Of a stretch of DNA of 64,000 bases, positions 22,192 to 33,356 are shown piece after piece (the stretch's first letter is position 1; each line of letters starts with the position of its first letter). Source of the stretch: Puccinia triticina (taxonomy: Eukaryota > Basidiomycota > Pucciniomycetes > Pucciniales > Pucciniaceae); the NCBI RefSeq assembly GCF_026914185.1, contig NC_070575.1, forward strand, positions 2,480,001 through 2,544,000, given 5' to 3'. The translations under genes and the position numbers were made by a program. Under the pieces are notes generated by a model. The model was not told the origin of the DNA. It saw nothing but the letters and a program-made list of their open reading frames with translations, and ran no database searches.

Positions 22192-23451
22192 CAATAATCT
22201 TAATTTTCTGTATTGTAACTTATTTTTCAATACTTTACAATAATTTACAGTTACGGTTAACTGTAACGCCCCACCGTTGGTACAAACCACCATGTCATCA
22301 ATAGCTTTTGAGCAATATCAAGTCTTCCAACTGCCGTCTGGTCGATGGCCCGGTCCCCAGCCTGATGCAATTGATTATGATTGTAAGTCAGATAGCTCCA
22401 GAAGTTTCCCATCTGTGGGACCCATTACCTCTGATCAGCTCCGTTGCTACTGAGCTTCTAGATTGATCAAGCCATGGGTGCCCCAAATGATATGAGAGCT
22501 TCCCCCGCGGTCAATGCGACTTATACAGCAACCATGAAGATTTGAATTGCGTACATTCGCCTTGAGGTTGTGTTCCACTACTTGAACCCGGACCCCAGCT
22601 CCAATTTGACTCAGTGGGATATCATTGACCGTAATCTCAAGTATCTCCAAAGGCAAAGAAACGACTACAAGAATGTGTATGTATGAGTTTTAATTTTTCA
22701 TTAATGGGTGAACTGGGGCGCTGCAGCTGAAGTGTGTACTGCTTTTGGTTGTTCAGGTTTGCACGGCTCATTGTGTCAACTGACAAAGCGCTGTTTGGGA
22801 CTCAAGAATTCAAGCAAATTCCGAAGGCGTCTATTAAACTGCCAACTGACAAGGATGTTGAAGAAGAAATCGCGCGTGGCGGGCTCGCCCCTATCAATTC
22901 AGCTATGGACGGTGCCCGGTTTGATGACCTCCGAGGTGTCTCATTTGAATGAGCTTGATTGTCTTGTCTTGGTGATTCTGCATCAGCCACATGCCAATGG
23001 CCACCCCTCTGAATTGTCACTAACTCGTAAAGCCAATGGTACATTTGCCCATCACATACCTACGTACATACATCACTTATTAGCTTTTGTACCCGCACAA
23101 AAACCCATCCCGCATGTATAGTGATTAATACCCCAGATTTTTACCCACCGGCTGACTGAACCGCTAAAAAACCCAATTCCGCTTGTATGCTTCTTATGTA
23201 AATCCCAATTGTATGCGATTATTAGGGCCTGTACCACAGCGGTCCAGGAAACTGTTTTCCGCCCAGAAAACAAGTTTCTTTGTGAAAAACAGTTTTCACC
23301 AAAAAAAATGTACCACAACACATGTTTTTGAGGAGAACCAAATGTTGTTTTTCTTTCAAAACAATTGATTTCCAGAAACAGGCCTGACCCTGTTTCTTCA
23401 CCCAATTTCCGGTCTCGCCGCTCATCATTGCCCATCACTGGCGGTCAGCTC

Positions 23452-24581
23452 ATGGAAATGCAAAATATCAATCCTGCAGTCCTCATGGACACCCCACCAC
23501 CCACCGTACCATCCAGCATGCCTGCAACAAAGCCACCACCGCCAACAAAAGCTGCTCCCAAGAAACCTAAAAAAAAAGCCAAGGACAACCAAAACAACGA
23601 CAATGACGATGTTGAATCCAAATCACCACCCCACATCTGGACAAACAAGGAACGGTTGGCCCTGCTGGAGCTTATAGCAACACAATATGCTGCTGGAAAA
23701 CAAACCGATAATGGTGGTTTGAAGAAGGAACTTGGCCGGTGGTTGTGAAAAAACTGAACAAAAAGCTTGGAACAAATCTTACTGGTGATCAATGCAGGAA
23801 CCAAAAGAACGCCCTCCAAAAACTTTTCCTTGACTTCAATTTTCTTCAAGACCAAAGCGGATTCGGGTGGGATGAGGAGCTTCAAACGGTGACTGATGAC
23901 AAAAAGGTTTGGGCCGAGCTGCTTGAAACACACCCTTAAAGAGAATTTTCCAAACTGAAGGGCAAGTTGTTTCCCCTGTGTGATCTTGCTCTCAGTGTCT
24001 TTGATGGAACGGCCGCTGTTGGCAAAGATGTGGGTAATCTGCTCCCTGCATTGACAACCGATGCAATCAAACTCACACCGGCAGTCAAGAGAAAAATGGC
24101 AATGGAAGACAATGACAAAGACAATAGTGATGTGGAAGTGAACCCCCCATTGTCTCTCAAAATCACCACCTCAAATGCAAAACCCAAACGTGTGCGAGAA
24201 TCCAAGAACATGCTCATCAAGTCCGAAATGGACAGCATCAACGGTGCAATCCAGGCCGTCTCGGAGAACTCCAAAGGTCTCATGGAATCATTCACAATGA
24301 TTGCCTCAGCGATATCAAACAACCCAAAAGATGAAGAACATTCAATTGCGACCCCAACCCACCCAGTCCAACCAAACCAATTGGTCAAAGAGGAGGCCCT
24401 CGACCTTTGCTCCAAGAAGTTCTTTGGTATTGTCCCGGTTGACTTGTACGTTGAATATGTATCTGTGCTCAAACACAAAGATAAGGCCTCAACTTTCATA
24501 ACCCTCAATTGTACTTCCAACTTCAAAGTTTGCCAAGCTTGTCTTGAGAGGCATGTATCAAAGGCAAACCAGAAAGCATGA
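23452..24581 (+). pseudogene. Harbinger accessory Myb/SANT-like DNA-binding protein
   Basis: The first ATG in the frame is 23452. The N-terminus is Pro-rich, then Lys-rich. A SANT/Myb-like trihelix region begins around WTNKERLALLELI and continues after a frame change (RNQKNALQKLF). The rest is acidic, then helical, ending TGA at 24581. In PIF/Harbinger systems this protein binds the transposon ends with the DDE nuclease and helps its nuclear import. One base appears lost near 23740 within CCGGTGG, and an in-frame TAA stands at 23937-23939. This copy is therefore broken, unless one of those sites is an intron I misread. Confidence 0.7.
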
Positions 24582-24965
24582 TCTAACACATGTGAGTCTA
24601 AAAGCTAAATACTATATTCCATCTCTTTCATCTTTGTTGCTGACAGACTTTTTTATTCACAGTTATTTTTTTAGTGATTTCAATAGTTTTAACATGCACT
24701 ATTTATTTTCTTCAAAATTTCTCTTTGGAACCTATGTTTGTTTTTTTATAGTATGACATGATAGGTGACATAAGAAAAAAAAAACTATTTTTGCCTTGCA
24801 TAGGCTTGATATTGTTCCCAGAGCTTCTTTGCCAGGCAATCGCGCCTTTGCTTCATGATTGCATCCTCCTCGGCAACATCAAACCGTTCTGAGTCCATTT
24901 GGGTACGTGCAAATACTCGGGCATCTTCCTTAGGATCATCGAAGAGGTTTTCAATGCTCTCATGA
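24582..24965. other. Spacer between convergent Harbinger genes
   Basis: A/T-rich sequence between the stop of the Myb-like gene and the end of the DDE gene. Its left part probably holds both 3' untranslated regions. No separate gene is seen. Confidence 0.4.
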
Positions 24966-25850
24966 CTTTGGATTTAATTCCAAAGCATGCAGAGAGCATA
25001 GATCAAACGGATTTGTTTGTTTAAATCAAGCTCGGGTGCTGATTGGAGGATTGAAAACTTCCTTTTGATACATCCAAAGATACACTCAACGGTGTTGCGG
25101 AGCGAGGTGTGTCTTAAGTTGTACAGCTCTCGGTTTTTTGACGGCTTCAGACCAGATTGTGCTTGTTCTTTAAGATGGTATTGGACACCTCGATATGGTG
25201 TCATTAATCCTTGTCAAAGACCGTATCCGGCATTGGCAAGGAAGTAGTTCTTTTGAGGGATCTTGAGACTTTTGGATGTGGCATTGTTGAAGACTTGCGT
25301 ATCATGAGCACTTCCTTCCCACCCAGCCAAGACATAAACAAATTCGAAGTTGAAGCTAACCACTGCAAGTACGTTCTGGGCCACGAAATGTTTCCGGTTT
25401 TGCCATGGGCTCTGAATCTCAGCTGGTACAGTCGCAGGTACAAATACCCCGTCAAGAGCGCCTAGAGCATTCTTGAAAGCTTTATACTTGGGGTTTTCTG
25501 AAATTGCCTCAGTTTGTTGACACATCTCCATGTCAAATTTCACATAGTTTGGATATATAGCAACAAGTGATTCAAGAACAATTCCGAAGTACCTGATCAA
25601 ACGGCACACATTGTTAATGAATTGAAACAATCAATTATTTTGCAAAGTAAGCAACTGCTCACCAAGTAATTGTAAACAAGCCACAGCGGAACTTAACCGC
25701 TGTCTGGTGCATGTTGTTATTGTGATACACGATATCCAAGAAAATTAGGACCTGTTCTTCAACAGAGACTGATTGGCCGTTCTTCAGGAGGCCATTCATC
25801 GTCAATTCTGCCACTAGATTTTCAAAGGTTGTGTGTTCCATCCTGGTCCA
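24966..25850 (-). pseudogene. PIF/Harbinger DDE nuclease (HARBI1-like), main part
   Basis: On the minus strand, blocks 25841-25659, 25630-25214 and 25204-24966 give a HARBI1-like transposase. The putative catalytic residues are D in GALDGVFVP, D in GSAHDTQVF and E in NTVECIFGC, matching the DDE_Tnp_4 pattern. A short intron probably lies at 25631-25658. An in-frame TGA at 25214-25216 interrupts it just before the TPYRG block. The first exon is missing here because a DIRS element separates it; the N-terminal part appears at 32040-32429. Confidence 0.75.
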
Positions 25851-26405
25851 ATCACCTACTCACATGAGTAGGGTCAAGGCGTAGTGGCAACCTACTCAGG
25901 GCGCAGGTGCGCGTTTAGGTTTTGTGGAATTGTGATATGCAAGTTCTCTCAATTCATAAGTTTTTAGATACACTCAATTAAGTCAGCGCTACAGTGTTGC
26001 TTCTAGACATGTTCAGTGACAGGTGTCACCTAGGTGGTCCCAAGTACCAGGCCTAATAGGGCCGGTACTCCAAGACCACCGTGTGTGGGTTAGGGTTAAA
26101 AGGGGGCGCAAGTGCTTTGGCTGAAAGCCTAGCCCAGAACCTGGAGCTCCAAGGGGAGAGGCCGTAGAGCCACATTGTGGGTAAGGCTAAATCTTGCTCC
26201 TGGAGGCCCCAGGGATAAGGGCGCGCTATAGTGCTCCCAGATTAGAAGCGCACACCAGAGTGTGCCAGGGTCGGTGCAAGGCCCATAACTCAAGACTAAG
26301 TAGTCGAGAGCCCCGCACCGACGCTTCCGGTTCCCTATGCCGCAATGGCTTCCACAGGGGAGTGTCTGTGTGAAGTAGTGGTCCCTATTACTTCATCAGC
26401 CAAGT

Positions 26406-27494
26406 TCAGGTGCGCTGCCAGGATGCCTCTAGTTCAGACAACAGTTTCAAAGTAGTCGCCAAGTCGGCCTTGAAGTACTCTCTCAGGTAGAGTTTGTAGC
26501 AGTCCGAGATCCAACGGCCTAGTTTGCAAATTTTGTCCGTAGGTACCCCAACGGCGTATCACAGAGAGGCGCCTCCTACCCAGAAGGAATGACCGGTGAT
26601 TTTGGCGCAGCCCCTTTTCTTCCAGATTTGGTCCAGTTTACGGCAGACCACTCGCTTGGTGAGGTGAACCCTCTCGTCGTTGGCGTAGAACCCAAACAAA
26701 GAGGTGACTTGGGGCCCAGCCTTTTTAACCCGCCTTTTGATCGCGGCTACAGGACAGAGAAGGTGGGATTGGCTTTGGACGTGGATGGTTTGTACCGCCC
26801 CGGGAGCCGAAGTTTTTGCTCCTTGAATGGACAGTGCAGCTGCCTTCCCAACGGGTGTGTCATAAAACCTGACGTCGGATGTCATAAGAGATGCGGTCCA
26901 CCTCGGTTGTCCCTCCGCCCTGTCGGAGGTGAGCTTGGAGAGTCAGGCCATCCCCCAGAACGCTGTTATTGCTAGATCTAAAACTGCTCGATCCAGCTTG
27001 TCCCCTTTGTGTAGCTCTTCTACTAAGATGACCAGATGTTTTACCATGACCGGGAATTTGGATGGCCGTTTAGGGTGTTCTGCGTTGGCCAGCGCTGCTG
27101 CCCGAATCAAGACTGCAACTCTGGGTTTGGTGTTGAATGGATAATCTACGGCATGGTAGTTGTGCCAGGCTTGAAGGCCATATAGGTACTTGGTTAAGGT
27201 TCCGGCTGATATGTCGTGCAAGGTCGGTCTAGCGGGGTTCTTGCCGGCCCAGCAACAAAAGCCGTAAATGTTGGCTGCCTTCAGAGGCAGGATATAGGGG
27301 ACTTCTGCCTTAGCTGATTTGTATTTAAAGAACTTCCTTGTTGCGGTGTTGTAGTTCAGGAGCGTATTCCATTTGTACCCTGTCAGGAAGTACACCTCAT
27401 CTTTGGTGGGCTCCTTGTAGACTGACCCGTTTTTAAGGAAGTCTTTGATGAGAGCCAAGTCCATTTGGTTCTTGTAGGGGGGCAGTAGATACAC
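26406..27494 (-). pseudogene. DIRS tyrosine recombinase, catalytic arginines lost
   Basis: The N-terminal core-binding domain runs from 27494 to 26943. The catalytic domain follows, with the HxxR block now reading HSFWVGG (codon 26579-26581) and a CYKLY block carrying the likely nucleophile Tyr. The position expected to hold the first catalytic Arg (after AFWGMA) is TGA at 26943-26945. A second TGA at 26559-26561 stands where the family has Arg before YAVG. The Trp and the stops are each one C-to-T change from Arg codons. The frame ends at TGA 26406-26408. The recombinase is inactive in this copy. Confidence 0.8.
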
Positions 27495-27639
27495 CCAGGC
27501 ACCAAGGCCTGAGCGCCTTTAAATTCACAAGCAAAGAGGGGGAGCAACAACAAGTAGGAAGAGATCGGATCAGGGGGGTATTACAACTTGGAGACCGGGA
27601 CAAGTTTCAGTTGTGTATACAATCCAGATTATTCCTCCG

Positions 27640-29242
27640 AGGTTGGATGAGACATTCTGTCCTCTAGATCAAGGGGAAGATTAATGATTAGGCGGTGTTT
27701 TACCTCATGACCAGTACGGTCCCCTCTGGATAAGGCATCCGCTCAATTCTCCGCCGACATCACTCGTTTCGCTATCAGGTCTACTTGCAGCTCAATGAGG
27801 AGGTCTTGGATTGTTTTCCACTCCTTGTTGACGTGGTAGTCGCGGGATTTCCGACTCCTGATTGCGTGCTTGGTGGTAGTGTTATCCGTCCAGACAATGA
27901 CGGTTCTGCCTTGTTTGATTCCTATCATTTGGAGCATTAGGAGGCCAATGCGGATTGCAACCGTCTCGAGCCAAGCAATCCCTCTTTTTGGTTTGTTTTT
28001 GCCTTCCCAACCGCTTCTCAGTTTAAATTGGGCCCATTTTTGACCGATGGTGACCCCAATACTGTAGCTAGTCGAAGCATCACCCATCCACCCAATTTTG
28101 GTTGGGTCCGGGTTTGCAATGAGTCTTGTTTGCTTAAAAGATAGCAAAGACCTTTGCCAGTACACGAGGTCGTTCCAGACATCTATGGGAAGAGGGAGGG
28201 TCTTCTTCCTGTGTACCCAGCCGCACATCCAACGATACAAGCTGCACAAGTAGCAGCGCAGTTGGGGGAGCATGTACGAGACGTGATTCATGCGGCCGGC
28301 TAGGACCTCCGCCTGGTTGAACGAGAACTCTTCTCCAATCACCAGAAAAGATTTGATTTGCCTGATCCTCTCAAGGAGTTTTTCTTCTGGAAGGCGGACA
28401 GTTTTTTCTTTTGCGATCCAGATGAATCCAATGTATTTCTGTTTGACTTTGAACGGAGAGATCTTCGATGGGTTTGTTTTTACTCTGAGCTTGTCTGATC
28501 TAGCAACGATATCGTCCATTTCAATGGTTGAATCGATCTCCTTTATGAAAAGGTTGTCGTCCACCCAACAAAAAACATTGACTAGGTTGAACTCTGCCAT
28601 CATTATTAGTTTCCATGTGTCGGCCGGTCTACCAAATGATCCGCAGCCGGCGACTCCGCCAAAGGCTATTCGCGTGTTGATGATGATTTGGTCGTTAAAG
28701 TCTTTCAACATGAGGAACGGCCACTGGCTGGGGGCAGTTGGGATTTGCCTGTAGGCTTTCTCCCAATCAAATATTGCCATCAGCGCTGGCTTTGTCCTGT
28801 TGCGGAGGAACCTTGAGACTGCTTTGAAGTCGTCCCACGTGGTCTGAAAATCTTCTTTTGCCACAAATGAGTTTACGGACGGGATATTCCTGTCGTCGTG
28901 GGGGTAAGATAGGTTGTTGATTGCTCTCATTGATCCGTCTCCGTTCACGACCGCTCCCAGCGGGTTCGTTCTAAAGAATCTGTACCAATCCCATACTTGT
29001 TCTGGTGGGAATGGTCCAAACATGCGGCCCGCTTTTATTTCTTTGGCAATTGACTCTTCAATTTTGGCTTGTGCCAACGTTGCTGATTGGTGGTTTGGGG
29101 GTGCGAAATATGGTATCGACTTGCCTAGGTTATGGCTTGGGATCCCTTGGTCAAATCCGTATTGGAAACCGTGTAACACGTCTTGGAACTCAGTTTTTAG
29201 GCTTGCCTTGCATAACGCGGATTCCCAGGCACCAATGTTCAT
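27640..29242 (-). pseudogene. DIRS reverse transcriptase-RNase H
   Basis: A 499-residue block covers fingers, palm with the FCWVDDN active site, thumb and RNase H (GWMGDAS, VWTDNTT). Coding probably extends a little upstream, to about 29345. The block ends at TGA 27743-27745, but the same frame continues with an ADALSRGD motif of the RNase H end, so the stop replaces a residue that is normally Arg in this motif. The reverse transcriptase itself looks intact. Confidence 0.8.
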
Positions 29243-29574
29243 GTCGCATTGGACCTTGGTTGGCCACTTTGCGTTTTCACGCTCATTTTCAGAGGAAAGA
29301 TCCTTGCACTCAAAGGCAACAAGTTCACTGTTGGATGCAATTTGGGAGATTTATTGCTTCAGTTCCCTATCTTAAACACTTCTCAAATGGGATTCTAGGT
29401 ACAATATCAAGGTGTCTATTCATTCGCTTGTGGGCGAGATCACTTAGGATTGGATATGAATATTCTGTGATCAAAGAATGGGACTATTGCGATTGAAACA
29501 ACTTGTACTATATTCCTCAACGGTTACAAGGCTTGGGGGGTCTTGGGTTAACTGGGATGAGGTAGCTAACATGC

Positions 29575-29592
29575 GGGGGGGGGGGGGGGGGG
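29575..29592. repeat. Poly-G tract, 18 G
   Basis: Uninterrupted run of 18 G between the DIRS gag end and polymerase start. Confidence 0.9.
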
Positions 29593-29633
29593 AACAGCTT
29601 GAAGACGAGGAAAATGAGGATAGGTGAATAGGC

Positions 29634-31365
29634 CTACGGTCCGTTGTTTCCGCTACCGGATTGCTTTGGCAGTTGGTTGGTTGCCTTCAGTTCGGCGTAA
29701 TTGGGGAGGAAGTTCTTGCCTTGGTAACCGGGACCCTTTGACCTGCTTTCTTTCGGTTTGGCGGGGAGGTTGTTGGGGTTAGGGTGAGCACTTGTGACTT
29801 TTTGTGACTGGCTGATTGCGGGGGCTGGTTGTGCCGACCGAGGGTTTGCTTGCTGTCCGGTGATCCGTTTGCCCGGGTTTAAACCTGTGTGGGGGTCCCA
29901 GTTGAATCAGGCCCCCCCGACGGCATATGGATTGGAGTCTCTGAACAAAAGTTCGTCAAAACGTCTCGCCTCTCCGTATGCGGTGTCGTATACGTCTTGT
30001 CTGAATATGGATATGTCCAAGAAGGACGAGACCCCGTCTCTGACTACTTGGTGGGCAAAAGCCTTCGCTCGTATGCGGATGTCGTAGCGCAAAGCTACCA
30101 TGAATCTGTCTTTCCGGATGATCTTATCCGCGTTGGCCTTGTGGAGGACGATCCACTGGCCTAACGTCTTGTATCAATAGATGTTGCGCATTGTTATCTG
30201 CAAAGGTTACCAAATTCCTCAGCTTCCGTGTATTTTGTATAAAATGAATTGGCAGTTCGGTGTGAGCGACGACTTACAAGGAATTCCGCGTAATTTAGAC
30301 TCCAATTGCTATAGCTCATTAGCCACTCACTGGGGTACGGGTAGCCAGTGTACCGCATGCCTCTCTCTGTGGAGTTGTCGTCGTTTTTCGGCCGTTTCTT
30401 GGTGTGGTACTGGAGAGCTGCGTCTTGCCAGGCTTTATTGAAGATAGTCAGGGGCAACGGCCCTTTCAACTCAAGCAGGTTTTGCTCGAAGTATGGGGTA
30501 AACCCCACGTCCTTGTGGGAATTCGTGTTGCCCCAGTGGAAATTGGTGCCGCCCTCCAATGTGTTCTGGCGACCCTCTGGGGTTGGGAACGGGTCGGGTA
30601 CAAGAGTCCTCTTGATTGGTAGGCTGGTGTTCAACTTCTCCGATTCTTTGCGCATCACCAGTGCTGGAACTGTCACCGTTTGGCTTTATACAGATGTTAG
30701 TTAGGTCTCTCTACGGTTTCCGGGATTATCGGCTGCAGGCTTACTTCAATCTCATCAATTTGTAAATCTCGAAGTACATATCCGACTTCTCTTGATTCCC
30801 TTCTTTTGCCGCTTTCATGGCCGATTTGAGCATGGAAGCTATGATCTCGTCCTTTGCCCATTGAGCCTGATCAACGGTGCCTACCGGGCCCTCAGTTCTT
30901 TTTGCTGCTTTGGTGCCTACTTCTTGGATTTCGTCGACGTCAACGACTTCAGGACCTTGTCAGTTTAAGGACACAATGTTCAAGATCTGGATGAGGTACG
31001 TACTGTTTTTTGCTCTGATTGTTGCTGAGAGCTTCTTGGTTTGTGGGTCGCTTGGTTCCTTCCCTGCCGCCCTGGCTTCTTTGGGATTTGGGTTCATTGC
31101 GACTGTTTTTGCGGCCGTCTTCGAAACCTTGGTCTTCTTTTGGGCTGTTGCCTTTGCCGTAGCAGCTGAAGCTGTGGGTTGTAGGGTAGAGGAATTAAGT
31201 AGCTACCGTGGGGTTTGGGATTGGGTTTGTGCCGGTAGTGGCTTTACCTGCTGGGTCGTTGACTTGGGAGCGGGTTAAGTGGGCGGATAGATCTATGTCC
31301 TTGCTTGAGGATGATGCGGTTGCATCTTTCATGCTTGTAGATAGCTGATCAAAGTTGTTCAACAT
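29634..31365 (-). pseudogene. DIRS gag-like protein
   Basis: Minus-strand ATG 31365 starts a Ser-rich N-terminus. A helical central domain (30676-30194) and a C-terminal part ending at TAG 29634-29636 follow, rich in Pro, Lys and Asn. A short intron seems to lie around 30180 (GTAACC to TTAG). An in-frame TGA at 29907-29909 interrupts the last part, and the N-terminal section has frame changes. The assignment comes from its place upstream of the DIRS polymerase. Confidence 0.55.
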
Positions 31366-32039
31366 ATTTATCTACTGGGAGTTTGGGTTGGAAAAACACG
31401 GTTTATTGAGTCTGTGGGAGCAAGGTCGGATATAGATTGTGGAGGGGGGGGGGGAGGGGGCGGAGCGTTGGATGCGCAAGGGGGAAATTGGTTCTGTTGA
31501 GATGAAAGTGAGATTATAATAACGTACGAGTCTGTGAGTTTTCCCGTACCTATTAGAGTTTGGAGTTAGACTTTTTAAGAAGATTTATAGTTTCCGGCTT
31601 GCTAATCAAGTATCTCTGAGGGAGATTCCGAAACAATAGGCAGGGTTTGTGGTGAAGAAGGGCAGAACGGAGTTTAGACCTGAGGAGCGGAGACTGGCCC
31701 TGGAGGATTCGGCCTCTTATGTCTCTGGTGCGTGGCACCGCCTTTCCCCTTTTCCGGCCGGGCTCTGTGTGAGGCGTGTGTTCCCCAAGCCTGTGGCTGG
31801 GGCTTCCGTTGAGAGGGGCAAACCTAGGCTGATACTGTCTGGTTCGTGACGTGTCACGCCATAGGCTCAACCAGACGGTACGTTAGCCACAAGGGTTAGC
31901 GTTTATCCCCCGGACATACCAGCCCCGAGGTCCGGCCGAGGTTGGCCGGTTCTTTTGACAATACCCCACTCCCGCTACGCTCCCGTTAAGAAGACATGAT
32001 TTTGGGGAAGAGCTCGGGCCTGACCTCATCCAGTAGAAA

Positions 32040-32429
32040 TCAAGTGTATCGAGCTTGCCCTCCGTTGCCATAATGCGCCTTGTAGGTATTCCACAGACTC
32101 CTGAGATACTTGCAAGCTACTCCGGCGGCGGCTAGTGTAATCAATATGTGATCCATTTCCATAATTGCTGCTCGGGCAGCAGCCAGGGTGGCAACAATCT
32201 GGTTATTGATCATTGTTTCAGAAGTGCTGGATGGCCGGGGTGATTTGTGTGGTGCCTTGATGGGATTGGGTGGCTGTTGGTGTCTTGATGGGTGGACGAG
32301 TTTTTCTGGATGTTTGATCAGGTCAAGAGAGGGAGTCTGTGGTACGCGTTTATCAACAGGCTGTTTTGTGGTTCTGAAAAACACAATATCGAAAAAAAGG
32401 AACTTGTTTTTTGCGCAGGCAAAAAACAA
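32040..32429 (-). pseudogene. Harbinger nuclease N-terminal exon, separated by DIRS
   Basis: Just inside the right Harbinger end, a minus-strand frame encodes an Ala-rich helical segment. It resembles the N-terminal region that precedes the DDE domain in fungal Harbinger transposases. In the adjacent frame LDTLDFYW leads towards the main block, whose start (RMEHTTFENL) lies 6 kb away beyond the DIRS element. The exact junction is unresolved. Confidence 0.5.
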
Positions 32430-32926
32430 ATTTCCTATGGTACAGGCCCTTATTATCCCAGATGTTTACCCACCAACCAATCCCAGAAATCATCAATATT
32501 TCAGCCAGGCCCAAATCACCCAACCCCGGCCCGTCAGTCATGGGCTTGATTGCCAACTGTTGTCGGACTGGTTAGGATGTTTTGGGTCACCAACATGACC
32601 CATCTTTGCCGGGCCCCAGGCAGTCCTTTGCCAAGCGGCTCGTAGACCACTCATTTCTGGTCTCCTGATGACCATTTTGGTCCAGTTTGGTCGACCAACA
32701 GCCTTGGGTATACAAGCTTACCAGGAACTGTTAGTCTGGTAGACCACAAGCTGATGGTTGCTATCCAACGTTATGGGTTTTGGTTCTCGGTCCTGGTGTG
32801 GTTAGGGAGTGCAACATTATGACCGATATGGTCATTTAGCTGGTTTCTTGTTGGCATAAATCCATTCTGCCCTTGGTTGGACATTGGCCTGGCCGCCAAG
32901 TGGTTTGTGGTAAACGTGCGCCTTAT

Positions 32927-33113
32927 AAGGAAATGGGACAAATTGGTTAGAGTCCACCACTGGCTGAGTGATAGAGAGATATATTGCATGTGGATAAGAA
33001 GAAAGAAAAAACAATAGTGAGAAATAGATAGGAAAAGAATAAAGAAACAGACCTATAAGGAAATGGGACAAATTGGTTAGAGTCCGCGACTGGCTGAGTG
33101 ATAGAGAGATGAG
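32927..33113. repeat. 62-bp direct repeat, two copies
   Basis: Blocks starting TATAAGGAAATGGGACAAAT and ending TGAGTGATAGAGAGAT occur at about 32929 and 33054, about 125 bases apart, with two or three differences. Confidence 0.8.
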
Positions 33114-33282
33114 GAAATCCTCAACCAGCCGCAGGTACAGACTATATATATATACACAAGGTTATGGAATATTGGGATATGATGATGAGAAAAAACTAGA
33201 TTGAGAAAGAAATAGATGAGAATAAAGCTAGAATCTAAACCTAAACAAAGTTCTACATTTTGCTCCCCCACAAACTCTATGG

Positions 33283-33356
33283 GCTGCTCACTCCCACTCC
33301 CGCCCAGAGGCCTAGTTAAGCTCAAATTTGGGGCCCCCATACTGCTCTCACCTACA
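33283..33356. repeat. Dispersed 74-bp repeat, copy 2
   Basis: Second copy of the block at 6251-6324, same orientation, with a few substitutions (for example CTCAAATTTGGGG versus CTCGAGTTTGGGG). Confidence 0.75.

Larger units (their letters stand above)
15210..22279. mobile_element. Small TIR element (about 330 bp before insertions) with 8-bp duplication
   Basis: The left end AACGGTGGG and the inverse right end CCCACCGTT are flanked by the direct repeat GTACAAAC at 15202-15209 and 22280-22287. There is one base of ambiguity at the right edge. Inner sequence (GCGTTAtGTTA) continues the inverted similarity. Removing the Gypsy element (15420-20806) and the minisatellite element (20844-22191) leaves only about 330 bp of A/T-rich, non-coding DNA, so this is a MITE. 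An 8-bp duplication is typical of hAT-type elements. It lies in an intron of gene B. Confidence 0.7.
14301..22952 (+). pseudogene. Unknown multi-exon gene B, split by nested transposons
   Basis: The function is not recognised. Exon 1 (ATG 14301 to 14543) is Pro/Asn-rich and ends at a GTGAGC donor. Exon 2 is 14633-14779, and further coding blocks lie around 14836-14961 and 15028-15168. The last has a GTATGT donor, and the insertion at 15210-22279 sits in the intron that follows. Coding appears to resume near 22320, with an intron at about 22383-22460. A further exon runs to a GTATGA donor near 22681, and the final exon is about 22758-22952, ending in TGA. Its last ~60 residues are charged and carry a 'LPTDKDVEEEIARGG' stretch. 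An in-frame TGA at 22543-22545 interrupts it. The phase at 14836 does not fit perfectly, so boundaries are approximate. It could be two genes rather than one. Confidence 0.35.
25855..32035 (-). mobile_element. DIRS-type tyrosine-recombinase retrotransposon
   Basis: In minus-strand order it has gag (31365-29634), reverse transcriptase/RNase H (29242-27743 and on) and a tyrosine recombinase (27494-26406). That set and the absence of LTRs define DIRS elements, which insert as DNA circles through the recombinase. Both edges are approximate. They are set by where the Harbinger coding sequence stops and resumes, and I could not resolve the terminal repeats. A short palindrome CCTACTCACATGAGTAGG lies near the left edge. 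Confidence 0.8.
23225..32449. mobile_element. PIF/Harbinger DNA transposon interrupted by a DIRS element
   Basis: The left end starts GGGCCTGTACCA and the right end finishes TGGTACAGGCCC. Inverted similarity continues inward for about 60 bp (GGAAACTGTTTTC-like, then AACAAGTTTC). The 3-bp repeat TTA flanks it at 23222-23224 and 32450-32452. It holds the two genes expected for the superfamily in convergent arrangement: a Myb/SANT-like gene (+) and a DDE nuclease gene (-). Without the ~6.2 kb DIRS insertion it would be about 3 kb, a normal size. Confidence 0.85.

Noticed and set aside
30348..31278. Plus-strand frames opposite the DIRS gag
   Set aside because: They mirror the minus-strand gag and have no domain or start support.
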